Both the position numbers and the translations under genes were made by a program. A model generated the notes under the pieces. That model did no database searches and was not told the DNA's origin. It saw nothing but the letters and a program-made list of their open reading frames with translations. 64,000 bases of DNA from Notamacropus eugenii (Eukaryota; Chordata; Mammalia; Diprotodontia; Macropodidae), in the NCBI RefSeq assembly GCF_028372415.1, contig NC_092875.1, forward strand, positions 32,940,817-33,004,816, given 5' to 3'. Below, piece by piece: positions 1 through 13,700 of this stretch (its first letter is position 1; every line of letters starts with the position of its first letter).

Positions 1-340
1 TTCCTTCAGGCGCCATCTCCCATCAAGCTGCTGCTGAAGTATCGCCTCCTACAAGCCTTTCCCGCTAGTGACCCACCTCTTCATATTAAACTAGTAAGGC
101 TTTAAGATGCCCTTCCTGCTTCTCCCATCAAATGTCTTCATGCTGCAGGAGGCCTGGGAAGGGCCAGTGGATGGTGACCTTTGGAAGCTCACCCTCTTCT
201 CCTTCTCAATTTCCATTCATAGGCCTGGCATCTTCTCCAGCTTCTTCAGAACAGGGATTGTTTCTTCTGTGTATTTGGAGGCCTAGTGCTTAGCAGGCCA
301 GAAGCATTTAATAAATGCTTGTTCAACTGAACGGAATCTC
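1..340 (+). repeat. L2 3' end
   Basis: An internal 'cctcctacaagcctttccc', 'agaacagggattgtttctt' and the terminal 'gcatttaataaatgcttgtt' mark an L2 3' end that begins before the window. Confidence 0.6.
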
Positions 341-3300
341 CAAACCTCCCAAGTCTACTCTCATTTCCTTCACCTTGGTTGCTCGTAAATATAACTCTCA
401 TATATTATCAGCCCCAGGAATAATCCCTGTGGGCCACAACCTGCTGAGGGCCCCCAAACAAATACTGAACCAGTGGAAAGAGCCAATTTCAGCCCTTCGG
501 GTTGGGGTTCCCATAGTTTGGGGCATAACAAGGAAAGAGGAAAGAAGGAAGCACGTGTTTATTAAGTACCTAGTATGTGCCAGGCACTGTGCCAAGAAGC
601 ACTTTACATATATTATCCCATTTGATCCTCTCAACAACCCTAAGAGGTAGGTGTTATTATCCCCATTTTACAGAGAAGGCCAGAGGGAGACAGAGGCTAA
701 GTGACTAGCCCAGCGTTACATAGCTTGTAAATGTCTGAGGCTGGATTTCCACTCAGGTCTTCCTGCCTCCAGACCCCACGCTGTCACTCTGTCCCATTCA
801 AGTATCCACCCATTTGCTAAGGAGATGCAGCCAGGCACACAATGACCCTGGAATGGGGTCCTATTGGTTGCATCTGCTACTGAAATGTGTGGCAGGACAG
901 GAGACGATCCCATGGGCACAAAGCCCCTGCCACCTCTAGTTCAGAAGGCATCCACCTGGGATGGGTAGGTTCCACCAGTCCTTAGGGCAGGCTGGGTCCA
1001 TCTACTCAACACAAGCCAGAAGGCCCATCTTCAACGAGGCTTGGACAAACCGCTTCCCTGTGTCAGAAGTCTCACTGCCGTGCTGTTGTCTGTAAAGGGC
1101 AGGCTGCGGGCAGGGGGTGGCAATGGAACAGAGGATTACTCATGGCTCTAGGGTTTCTCTCACAGCTTGGATTTTCCAAGGCAGCTCCAATTTCTAGGGG
1201 GAAAACACTGCTTTGGGGAATTCTGCTGAACAAATATCCCAGTCAGCTACTTTCAAACCCGAGTAAGAATCAGGGCTCTCGGCTCAGGAAGTTATTCCTC
1301 AAGTGACTTAGGTCCTGCTCCTCCTGACCCTAAGAGAGGCCGGCTGTCCCCAGCAAGAACTGGGGGTGCTCCCCAATGCTCTGTCAGATCTTGATCCCAC
1401 CCCCCAGAGGAAATGACAAGTCTTCTGTCCTCATTAGGGCAAATGCACTCCATCAGAAAAAAGGAAAAAGGCACCAGGGCAGGCCAGTCTGCTGGTGTCA
1501 GGCCTCAAGCCCTTCCTACCTGCTGGGGAGGGCAGAGGCCTACCCAGAGGGATGCTGAGGCCAGGGCCAGCTCTGGAAGTCCCAGAGAAATATTCTATCC
1601 TGGCCACGCTGTTCAGCAATGACAACTAATACAAAACCTACAAGCAGATGGAGCTTCTGAGAGAAAAAGGGAATATGAATCTCTAGCTTTTCCCAAACTG
1701 CTCACAGCCGAGTTGGGGCAATTAGCCAGATCTGAGCAGGTAGTAAAGTCAAAAAAGAGATTAGGAAAACTTGGTCTTTTCTTCCTACAAATGAGAAGCT
1801 CCCCCTTTACAAATTTCCTGTTAAAGCAGGGAAAGGAAGTACTCCCTGGCCACCAGCATGACCACCAGGGGCTCCCCTGCCCCACATGTGGTGTGTCAGG
1901 GCATGTTGGGGCCTCTCCCTCAACCAGCACAGAGTCATTGGACAGGCAGCTGTGAGCTAAAGGGAACGGAAACAAGCCCTCCTCGGCTCAGCCCACCCAC
2001 GAGCAAGCCTGAGAAGGGAAAAAGTGAGGAGCAGTGGGGAATCTGCGGCCTCCAGGCCACACTGGCCCTCTAGATCCTCCAGTGCCCAGCCTTTTGACTG
2101 CATCCAAACTTCACAGAAGTTTCACAGTCAAGGGCCACACTTAAGGACCTAGTAGACCACATGTGGCCTCGAGGCCGCAGGCTCCCCACCCCTACCCAGA
2201 TTTAGAGTCAGGACAAACAATCATCAGTCACAACAGGGAGAGCAATCAGACGATGCCTTTGAGTCTCTCCAACACCATAAGGATTCAGTATAGTGCCTGG
2301 CACACAGCAGGCATTTAAGAAATGCTTGTCAACTTAACTAGGAAGCTCCTGGTAACGTACCACCTGCGGGGGAAACAGGAAGCATGTGATGGCTATGCTA
2401 GGCTGGTCACACCTGTCAAACCCCCACTGTGGTGAATTCTCTCAAGGGCTTTTAAAAAGCCCATTCAGCCCCAGCCACCGGGCCTGCCTTGGTTCCCTCC
2501 CTCTGGCTGTCTTGTTTTTGCCTGCTCTCGTCTTTCTGACATCTCCAGCTGGATGTTGGGCAGGCATCTCAAACTCAACAAGTCTAAAGTAGAACTCACT
2601 CTCCTCCCCCCAAACTCTCTCCCTCTCCAACCTTTCCTAACATCTGACCTCCTGATGGCCATCAAGGGCACCACCATCCTCTCAGTCACCAAAGGAGTCA
2701 ATTCCTCCCTTACACACAATTCAAATAAACATTCATTAAGTGGCTCCTGTGTGCCAGGCACCGAAGTCATTCCCAGGTCTTGTTGTTCAGACACAACAAC
2801 CCTCCTCTGCTTCACTGGTCTGGGCTCCCACCATCCCCAGTCTGGCTCAAGACCTCAGTTTCTTCCTAGTCTCCCTGACCCAAGTCTTTTCCCACTCCAC
2901 TCTGTCAAGATGACTTTCCCAAAGCATGGGTCTGCCTATATCATCCCCCAACTCAAAGTCTAGTGGCTTACAATTCCAGGATAGAATAAAAACTGTCTAG
3001 CACCAACAGCGCTTCACAGCCTGGGCCCTCCAGCCTTGCCTTTGTCCACCCTCTGCGTCCTCTACAAGACAGTTACATGTTGCTCCCCACGAGGCCTGTC
3101 TGCTGGCTGTCCCATGCTCACAATGCTCCCCCAACCTTCACTGCTCGGCTCCCTTTGAGACACCCCTTAAATGCCACCTTCTGCAAGATGGACTTCCCTG
3201 GTTCCCCACAGCTGCCAGGGACTCCCCCACTGCAATGGCCTTCCATTCACTCTGGAAGAATTCTATACGAACCCAGTCATGCACAAGGGGCCTCGTCCAG

Positions 3301-4813
3301 GAGAATGAACCCTCCTCAGGGGCAGGGGCTGGTTTTTTTGCCTTAAATAGTATCCTCAGCACTTAGCACAGTGCCAGATAGAGAGTAAGTGCTTAATAAA
3401 TGTTTGCTGACTGACTGAAACACTTCTGCCCTGAAAATCCTGCCAGATTTGCTAGAGACTGCCTCTCCTGGTCCATGATTTCAGAGAAGTCCAATCCCCC
3501 ACCAAGCTTCAGTTCATTCTCTAGCCTCCAGCCATCTCCTCAACCACAGAGCACCCAAGCAGTGACACACTCTCTTTCCCACCATGCTCCTCCAACCCTC
3601 TCAGTGATGCTCAAATCAGCTCTGCCACATTTCCTAGGAAGGGCTGGGTCAGTCCACTTCCCTGCAGCTTTTCACACTGACCAGAGAACCCCTCTTCACC
3701 CTCCATTCTATTTTGTGGGTAATTTCCCCCTTTAGAATAGAAGCTCTTAGAGGGTAGGAACTAACTTGCTTCTGTATTTGTATACTCAGCAAAGTGTCTG
3801 GCACAAAATAAGAGCTGAATCATTCATGCATCTATCATTCATTCATTCATTCATTCCTCTCCATCCCAAAGGATATATGTCAGAGGTGCCTGATACTTAC
3901 CACCTAAGATCAGAATGATGAAAGCAAAGAAAATGGAAGAGAAACAGATGGATGCAAAAGGACCGCTATCAAATACGTGAACTGAATCAGATCAAGCTAT
4001 CACCATCCTTTACCGACAGTGCAGCATCATGTTAGGAGGATTAAGGGCAGAAATGTCCATTTCATATACAATAATTTGGGACAAGTTTCTCTCTGTAGAG
4101 TAACATGTCAACATTAGGTTGTGATATCTAAAAATTTCAGATATGAGGGAACAACCAGATCGTAGTAGAAAAGTTAAAGATGAATTAAGATACATTTTAA
4201 AAGGCTCTTCATTTTGATAGTAACCCAAGGATTTTTAAAAAGAAATTTCCTGAGCCTCCCCACCATCACCCATGAACACCTCCCATAGTGCTGAGCACAT
4301 AAAGAAAGCCTACTCCTTAACCTATTAACTCTGGGTTTCCCTGTGACTCTAAGAGACAGGGTCGCACTGGGTCAGATGGTAGGAGAAAGGGGTAGGAATT
4401 AAGACATTCATTAATTCATTCAATATTTAGGATACTTTAAGTAACCAACTGAAATGATTCAACTCAGGAAGGCCAACGGGCCAGCTACAAACTGAACAGT
4501 GGTATTCTTGACAAATGTGGTGCTGCGCACAGGAAGGGGAGGAAAACTTACCTGGAGGTAGATTGCAGCCTCTTGATAATTCATTTCCCAGGTGGGTCTG
4601 GTAGGACTCAAGGAAGTTCCATCCCTGGAGTCTGGGACAGACACCCTCAAGTCACCGATAATATAGTTGCCTCCATCTGTAATGGACAAAAGGGATGGTT
4701 GGCCAGGAAAATGGGGGGAGAGAAGTTAATTTACAAGCTAAACAGTGAGATAAACTGATGGCCAAAAATATGAATAAAGCTGATCCAAGGCAGGTTAAAA
4801 AAAAAGTGTGTGT

Positions 4814-4858
<45 letters not shown>

Positions 4859-5486
4859 GCATGTGTTGTTTGCTTATCAAAGCTCTGCATTTCCAGAATC
4901 CTACTTTTTGTCGGTGTGGGCCTTCCCTCCACTGGGTCAGTTCACAGCCTCTCTAGGATATGGAAGATAATCTCAAAGGGCCAAGGCCAAACAATCCATT
5001 ACCCTGTGGCCAGCCTGGGCACAAGCCTCTCTGAGTTTAGTTTGGCTGGCCTTGGGTGGACAGGGCCTGCACCTGCAACTGGGCCAGCTTGGCAGGACCT
5101 TCCCAATCTCAGGCTCCACTGGCATCACTTTTGAGAATCCAGTGTCACCTCTACACCAGGGGGGCATCAGCAGAAGACTTAGTGGAGAATGCCTTCTGTT
5201 CACCCTCCTGGTTCATACACCTCCTAACTTGTCTCTGACTCAAGTCCATCCCTGCTGCTAAAGTGACTTTTGGAAAGCATGGGTCTGACTATGCTAACCC
5301 ACCCCTACTCAATAAACTCGTGTAGTTCCCTATTACCTCTGGGACCCAACAGAATATGCTCTATTTGACTTTTCATGCCCTTCCCCAATTGGCCCCCTTC
5401 TATCTTTCCAACCTTCTTGTTCATCCCTCCGTGCGACACATTGCTATGGTCCTGCCTAACTGACCTATTACCACATGCATGTGTGT

Positions 5487-5559
<73 letters not shown>

Positions 5560-8500
5560 CACACACAAAACACCATCTGAGCACTGGCTATCGCCCATGC
5601 CTAAAATGCCCTTCCTCATCATTCCTCCCCTTGGAATCTCTAGCTTCCTCCCAGACTCTGCTGGAGTAGCACCTCCTCCAAGCAGGCTTTCCTGACCCTC
5701 TCACCCCAACTCCAAATGGCCCCATTCAGTTTCTATATATTCTATCTCTACTTGTCCTCTCCAAGAAAACAAACTTCCTCCAGGGCAGGATCTATTTCGA
5801 TAATTTCAATTTCCAGCTGGGACACAGTAAGTGCTTAAGAAATGTTTACTGATTGGCTAATAATTTCCTTTGTGCAGACTGACCTTCCTAACTATGTCTG
5901 GATTAGGTTCCTAAGATGAGTGTGGACACAAAGAGAGCAGCCCACCCTTGGAGGAGCTCATCAGGAGAGTGGGGAGAGCAGATGCTTCATGGGGGTCCTA
6001 GAATACACCAGGTCCTCATTGTTAGTGCACCTTCCACAATACCATGAGAGTCATGTTTCTGCCAATTTCCTTCCCATTTCACTGTCTAACCACACGGCTG
6101 GCACAGTGGAGAGAGTCAGAGGACACATCCTGTCTCTGCTACTTCCTCTCTGTGGGACTGGAGGTAAGTCACCTCATCTCTTCCAGTCTCAGTTTCCTCA
6201 TCTGTAAATGAATGGGTTGAACTAGACCAATGGTTTTAAACTCAAATAGAAAGATATCCTTGTGGTGTGAATACTGGCTTAGAAAACCACAGATTAACTT
6301 ATCTATGTTGTAGTGGATATTTATTCTGTTAAACAGTTCCCAATTACATTTTTCTTTTTTAGTTTTTAAGAAAATTTTATTTTATTTTCAGTTCTTAATT
6401 CTCTTTCCCCCCTCCCTGGACACCCATCCATTGAGGAACGGCTGCATATGACTGTGAGGGAATCCTATTGTGCTGTAAGAAATGATGAAGGAGACAGTTT
6501 CAGAAAAACCTGGGAAGACTTGCTTGAACAAATGCAAAGTGAAACAAGTAGAACCAAGAGAACAATGTATACAGTGCCACAACAGAAATGTAAAAAACAA
6601 TTTACTGAAAGGCTTAGTGTCTTAGATAAATCCAAAACCACAATCCCAATGACATTTCAACTGGGGCAGGCTGCACTGAGGTGGCAAATGTGATACCAGT
6701 GGATTAGACAATTGCTAAGGTCCTTTATAGTTTCAGATCATATCTCCTATATCTGATTTCACAGTGGAAAATAAATCAGCTGGGCTCATATTAGGAACCT
6801 ATTTCTGGTCCAGATGCCATCCACCTCCATCTCCAGGTTGCACAGCTAAGTATTTTGGAGAGAGTAGAGTCCTACTTTGGAAAACAAAACAGAAGCTTTA
6901 GGAGTTCAGGAGACTGATCCAAGGAATATTTTTAACTGAAAGTAAGAAAAAGGATGCAAAGAATAATGCCGAGATAATGTATGGAACAGGCTCTATATGA
7001 CATGGGGTATGCATGTAACCGTAAAAGTGCTAAGTAAACGTAGGCTGTTGCATTATTACTGTAATTGTGTCACTCAGATATAAGAAGCACCTGATGGAGG
7101 GAACAGAGCCAGATTCAGAGTCAGGAAGAACTGGTGCCATTGAGTTCTACCTCAGACAGGTAGTGACTGTGTGGCCCTGGGTCAGTCAGTTCACTGGCAC
7201 TGTAAATTATAGAGCAGTTAACAATGGGCATTGTTGGAGGGGAGTCTCCTCACTGAGAATTCCCAACACCTAAGAAGTCACAGATCCCGTCCAAAAAACC
7301 CCAGAAACCCATCATGAAAACTTTCTTTGAGAAAGGTATCAGGAAAGTACCAGGCAGGGTGAGCTTCAAATATCATGCCCATCCCCCTCGCCCCCACCTC
7401 AAATTGTTATTCTGCCAGGAAACAGCTGGGGAGGGGGAATTCCTGAATCAACCATCTGTGAATAATCAGGCCACTTACTAGTCAGAACAAAGATTAAAAT
7501 GAATAAAAATTCAGAGGAAGGAAAAAAATGGCATATCAGTGTAGTGGGGAAAGTACTGTTTTGGTAGTCATGGGATCTGGGTTCCAAACCTGCCCAGGTA
7601 GGTTTTGTGATCCTTATTTATTGTGTTCCTTACCTCGGGCAAGTCATTTTAATTTTCTTGGCTTTTAAAGTTCTATGTAAAGTGCCCTCCCCTTTCTCAT
7701 CTTCTTACACATCCCCCACAACATGTCACACTGGCCTCCACCACCAAGACTCTCCATCTCTCAGACACCCACATCTGGAATGCTCTCCATCCTCATCTCA
7801 GGCTCCAGACCTCAAGGTCCAGCTAAAATTCTACCTTCTAAAGGAAGCCTTTCCCAATAGCCCTTAGTCCCAAAGCTTCCCAAGATCCCATATTTACATA
7901 CACAAAGCACTTTGCATCCTAGCATGCCTGAGGCCTGTCTTCAGCAACCTTCACACAGCACTGTTTTGCTGCAGAAAAAGCCCAGGCAATGGAACAAAAT
8001 TATCAAGTAAATAAATAACCTGAGAGGGTAAGGGCCAAGATTTAGGGCAATGGTCACTAGTGACCATGCCAAAGGTTTTAAAAACATTCCTAACCCACTT
8101 CAACAGCTGGGTCTGTACACTCAGCACTGCCTCAAGAACTCCCAAATTCTGGCAGAGGCTGCATCCATTGGTTCCCCTTCTGTCTGTGGGGATTCCAATG
8201 ACCCTGCTCAAAAGAAGCTTCTGCTCCACAGTCTCTTTCTGGAAGATTTCTTACTGGGGGAAGCCCAGGGGTCCCCATCTTCAGAGGTGTGTTAAAGAAC
8301 AACTCAACCCAAAGAGGAGGCTGCTGGCTATTAGAAAAACACCCTTAGCAGCTGCTTTTGCCTGGGATCATAGAAGTCTATGAGTTTAAAAATATGTTCT
8401 CGCTTTTCATTTCCCCTTCCTCCTAGCACACAATCTCCTGAATGTTCCCAAACAACCTCCCCTTGTCACTTCTGCAATGCCAAAGAGTAGCCCTGCTGGG

Positions 8501-10718
8501 CAAGCAGGCAAGATTGGGCTTCCAGCTCTCTGGGTGGGGTCTGCTGTCAGAGAGGGGAGTGAGCTGGACTGATTTTCCATTTCCTCTTTGTACTTGGGAC
8601 CAGCTGGCCCAGTTGGTGAACGGACAGTTTGTGAAGCTATTTTTCGGGTGTGTCCCCACAGACCAAAGACCATCACAGGGGAAAACAAGAGACAAAATCC
8701 TTCCTGGCCTAGCAGCTGGCCTCTCTGCAGAAGTGTGTTGTGGATCAGAAGAGGCGCCAGGCAGGAGGGTACAGATGAGTCAGTGTGACCCATCCCAAGT
8801 ACACACATGTCCTCCTAATGACAAGTCGACCTTTTGGTGTTTTCCAGCCTAGTGCTATCAAACCCAGACTCAAAGAGCACTAGTGGCCAAAGGGTACTCA
8901 GAGATCACCTAGTCTGATCCCGGAAATGGCTTATCCAAGAATGAATCACAGGTTCGTGGGAAAGCTGGGCCTAGGAAGCAGCTCCTCTCAGCAATGAATC
9001 ATAATATGGCTGCATTTTCCCCAAGTTGAACCATAATTAGAAGAGGGAGATGAAGGGTGAGTCCAAACAAAGCTTTGTGGTTCATCACCAGAGAAATCTG
9101 CAGAGACGATGCTATAGAACCACTGTTTTTCCAGTCGTGGTGATGAATGTGTACTGCCCTACCCACACTCTCATCCAGTCCCCCTCCTGTGGCATAACAC
9201 ACATTTGTGAGGCAGCCGGCTGGAACAAGGGTACAGACTGTGGCCATGCGGTAGAATGACTAACTGGCTCAAACCCACTGGGCTGCCAGCATTACCCATA
9301 ACTAGATGGTACCCTACATGCCAGAACTTCTGCTCTGACCTGGGAGTGCCCCCAAAACAAAGCAGCAGCCTCAACACCAAGCTATGGCCCAGCAGGAGCA
9401 GGCACTTTCAATAAATACTGGCTGGATGGTGAATGAATAAACCTGGAATGACCCAGAGAAGGCAGGTCATGCATGTGCTGGGCAGTCCTCTGCCCTTCAT
9501 CTGCCTGGCACTTTATTCTTGGAGAACAAAGCTCACCATCCCAGACAGACCTTGTAGCACAGCGAGCCCACAGACTCCACTGGACCCCCAGATTCCAGCA
9601 TTGATGCAAAGCAGCTCCAGGAAGTCCTTCCTTACACTGAAGCTCCATTTCTCTTGCTCCGTGGCTGGTGAGGTTGCTGTGCATTAGGAAAATGGTGAGG
9701 GAGCCACTTGGAGACCATCTCCAAAAAATAACTTTCATCACATGCACAGTACAAGTGGGGAGAATTCCCAAACTGCTAGGTTAATTTTTATGGTGTCCTC
9801 CTGACTCTTCAGTCTATTTCATTCTTGAAAACCATGACTTGGCTCATTCACTAGTCCAGAAAACGGATGATACTTTAACTCTCCATCTGGAATTGCCAAA
9901 TAAGAAAAGCCAGGGTACCAAATCAGTGTTTCTGGAGCACCCCAGGCCATGAAGACTGATTTCAAACCCTTCCCTTGCCCTCCATCTGCCCAGGATTTCT
10001 TTCACTTGCAACTTACCTACGCCAGCACATTTTATTAGCACAAAAGGGGTTTTGAACATCATCGCACCAAGGCCTCAGTTAGTAAGAGAGTGAATGCTCA
10101 TCCCTATCTACTTCCTCCCCACCTTTGCCAGTTTGAAAGGAGGCCCAAATGTGCAACAGGAAAGCCCCCAACCTCTTTCATTGTCCCTGTTTCAGGTGTC
10201 ACCAGAAGCTCAAGAATAGCCCCAAAGAGGCAGAAGACAATGGGGTCGATGCTCAGGAAAGGAAGGCTAAAGGGGAAACCTCCTAGAAGGTGATATGAAG
10301 GGCTCCTGTGTATAAATAAGCCAAATCAGTGCAAGAGAAAAACAGTCTCAGAGAAAGGGCAAGACCACTGGGTTCAGCTCAAGAATGGGACTAGTGGGTA
10401 CAATTTGTGGGGAAACTGGTCACACCAAGGTCATGGAAAGCACTCCCCATGGCCATTGGGAATGAAAGGAGAGAAAACAAAGGATTCCCCAGGTCCCTGT
10501 ACACCAGCCCCCTGGGGTAGCACTAGGTAAGAGGATAGTGGGCCCAGCTGGGCTCAGGAAACTGTGTCCCCTCAATCACTCCCAAGGACCTGTCACTAGT
10601 TCTGACAATAGCAGAGGATGGTATCTGGGGGTGGGTGCCAATTGGAGGGGAGGGAGAGGAGAAGACAAGCAGGTGGGGATAGGGAGAGAGGAGAAAGAGA
10701 GGGAAGAGGAAAAAAGAA

Positions 10719-10757
<39 letters not shown>

Positions 10758-13700
10758 GTATGCTTTGTGTGTGTATTTTTAGGGAAACGGCATAAGGAGA
10801 GGGGGGAAATCAGTCACTCCCACTGTCATTACCATATCCCCATCAAGAATAATAGCTCACACCCACTTAACCATCTGTCTAGATCAGTTCCTATACTTGT
10901 GTGAAACAGAAATATCGTAAGGTAATTTCCTTGGCAGGTAAGGTGGCTGCCCTCATGAGGCATCTTTGCTGAAAGAAGAGAGAAGTTGCTAAGATCTTAG
11001 TATTCAGCACTCCACCTGGGGACAGCACCTCCACCAGCCTAGAGCAGCTGCAGTGTGATGGCTTAAACCCTCATCATGATGGCCCCACCAGACTCCTTCC
11101 TAAAGTCTCCCAGCCTTCCTCACTGCCCCCACTAAACTCCATGCCTACATTCTTTTGATAAATCCCTTTTACATTCAACAACAGGCACATTTGGAAGTCC
11201 TTCTCAGGAAGATGTCCAAGCAATGCTGTTCACTTCTCCCCCTTCACCAGCCCCAGGCAACAGATCAAGTGTTCCCAGAATGTCAGCTAGTCATCTCTCT
11301 CAACCTGGAAGGGAATCCCCCTAGCACAAAGGCCTCATATTACAAATGAGAAGAACGAGAGCCTTTTTCAGTTCATCAGATCATGGGACCCCAAATCTGA
11401 AGCTGGGTCCTTGGAGGCCATTTGTCCAAGTCCCTCACTTTACAGATGAGAAGACCAAAACTCCAAGAGACTAAATCCCACAGGTGGTAAAGAGCAGAGG
11501 TGGGCCTTGAGTCCATGTCTTCTGATTTCAAATCCAATGCTCCTTCCATCAGACCACACTATCAATGATGAATGCTCACATTCAAAACCAAGGCCTCCAA
11601 CCTCCTGCTCTGGTTTCTAATCCCCCAGAGGGTGGGCTTGGCTTCCTTCAACAGCTACCCAATAGCTAAGGCCATAACCTCACCCTCACTTTGCCCTGCC
11701 TCCCACACAGGGCATACCATTTGTGCCCAGCTCCATGATGTAGGAGGACCTCACCATGGGCAGCTCCGACAGCTCTCCCTGTGCTCTCTCCACCAGGTAG
11801 GTGGTGGGCTGCTCACTCCTCTGCATTTCTGCCTTTGCTGCAATGGCCCCAAGCTAGAGAAGAGGTGGGGGTGGGAAGGAGGGAGGGAAAAAAGGAGGGA
11901 GCAGAGGGAGGAGGGCTGGGGAGCAGGAAAGGCTGCCTCTCCTGGCCTGCTGCAGAGCCTCTGTTCTCTTGCTTGCTGAAGTTCTTCAAAAGGCCAAGGG
12001 CAGCCACTGGGGAGGAATCTTGGCAGCGAGGATGATCCTTTCTCAGGCCTTCAGGGAGAGTCTGACAGAAGGAAACATTTTGTTCCCGCTCTGCTGGTGC
12101 TCTTCTGCTGTATTGGCAGCTCTGGCCCAGGAACCGACTCCTTAGGCCTCTCAGGTGAGAGCAGCTGAAGGGGTTTCTGGAGGGAGCTGATTCCAGTGTC
12201 CGTTCCTCCAACCACCCTTTCTTCCTTCCTTCCTGAATAGGAACCTCAAAGTTGGAAGCAACCTTCCAGAAGGATGCCAGCTACAATATCCTTACAGATG
12301 GACAGGTATCCTTCCTGTGTTTGCACCAGACAGTAACAGGGAGCTCACCACCTCATGAAGAGGCATCCCAGCGCACTTCTGAACCGAGCAAAAAGCTTTA
12401 GAAAGTTCCTCCGCAATCGGAGCCAAAAATCAGCTTCCCCGTAGTCATGGCAATCAGCCTAAATAAGTGAACATAAAAAGCCAGTTGGGTGGAGGGGTGG
12501 GTACAGAGAGATGCTGAACTGGCAAAGCTTAACATTTTTTTTTTAAAATCCCAACCCAAAACAAAGTATTAGAAAGGTTCACGGTACAAGGGGCAGGCAG
12601 AAGCAAACTGGGATGACCTGTTTGCACAGATGGTAACGCTTCTTCCACGCTGATGTAACATGGCCCAGACGCTCCCAGCAAAACAGCTGGCCGCTTTGCA
12701 TGCAGCCTCAGAAACGAGCCTGCAGGGAATCCAAGGTTTCCGTTCGCTGGAGCGCAGCAGGCTACGTCCTAGCGGTGCCGAGTAAATAGAAACAGCTTCC
12801 ATATGCCGGCCATAAAGCAAAGATGGGGAGGCGAAGAGAGGGGAGGCAGGCAGAAGGAAACAACTTTGCACCAAAAACCCTCTCCATTTTGAAAAAGGGA
12901 AGTCAAGACTGGTCAGATCATCAGGAGCTCAGGTCCAAGAGCCATGGCAGAGGGGTTGGGAGTGGTCTAAGTGGCTGGGACCATGGGGCAATACTGGCTG
13001 AACCAAGGCCAGGGTTCTGCTTTCTTGCAGGCTTCAGGGAAGATGAAAAGGAAAGAAGATGGGGAGCAGAGAGAGGAAGAAGGAAGAAAATTCAGGTCAC
13101 ACTACACATACCCCACACACCCATAGATCATATACATCCATATCATACATATACACACATCCCCCCACATACACACACATATCATATACACACACCCTCA
13201 TTGTCCAGATTATTTTTTCTCAGGAGGCTATGACATCCAGAGAGAGGAGACCTGAACGCCAAGTCAACACACTCTGACTTTGGACAAGTCACTCTCCCCC
13301 AAGCCTCAGTTTCCTCATTAGTAAAACAGGGTCAGTTAAGCTATGCTTTCTGAAATTCATGGGGCCATCATGCAGACAAATGAGGACATTTCCAAGGCAC
13401 TTTGAGCCCTTTAGAAATGGGTCCCCACCAGAATGATAACAAGCAATCATCCCCATCATTTGCCAGTTGTCACTGGGAGCCCCACTCCATGGGAAAATGT
13501 TGAAAAAGGAGATGAAGGTAATAACACAATGAGGCTGACTAGGTAGAGCAGCATGACAGAACTGGGGTTCCGTGGCTGGCTGTGCTTCCCAAGGTCCCCA
13601 GATTAAAGTCTTCAAGACAATGGGAAGTGAGTCTGCCAAAAGGAAGCAGGGTGAACATTATTCTCTGCACAGCCCTTCACATTCTGGCAAATGGATGCGA

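Larger units (their letters stand above)
1..4551 (-). other. TPCN1: TPCN1 intron (partial), repeat-rich
   Basis: No exon is recognisable here. The stretch holds L2 3' ends (about 1-340, 2540-3420, 3600-3860), a reversed MIR (about 545-780), an inverted-repeat MITE (2034-2193) and a TCAT microsatellite (about 3836-3857). About 800-2030 and 3870-4500 show nothing recognisable. Confidence 0.7.

Noticed and set aside
1-4551. Additional TPCN1 exon at the left edge
   Set aside because: No minus-strand frame resembles the conserved segment that follows YQEAAIYLQ, nor any membrane helix.
4758-5695. Open frames of Cys/Val or His/Thr repeats
   Set aside because: They are translations of the (TG)n and (CA)n microsatellites.
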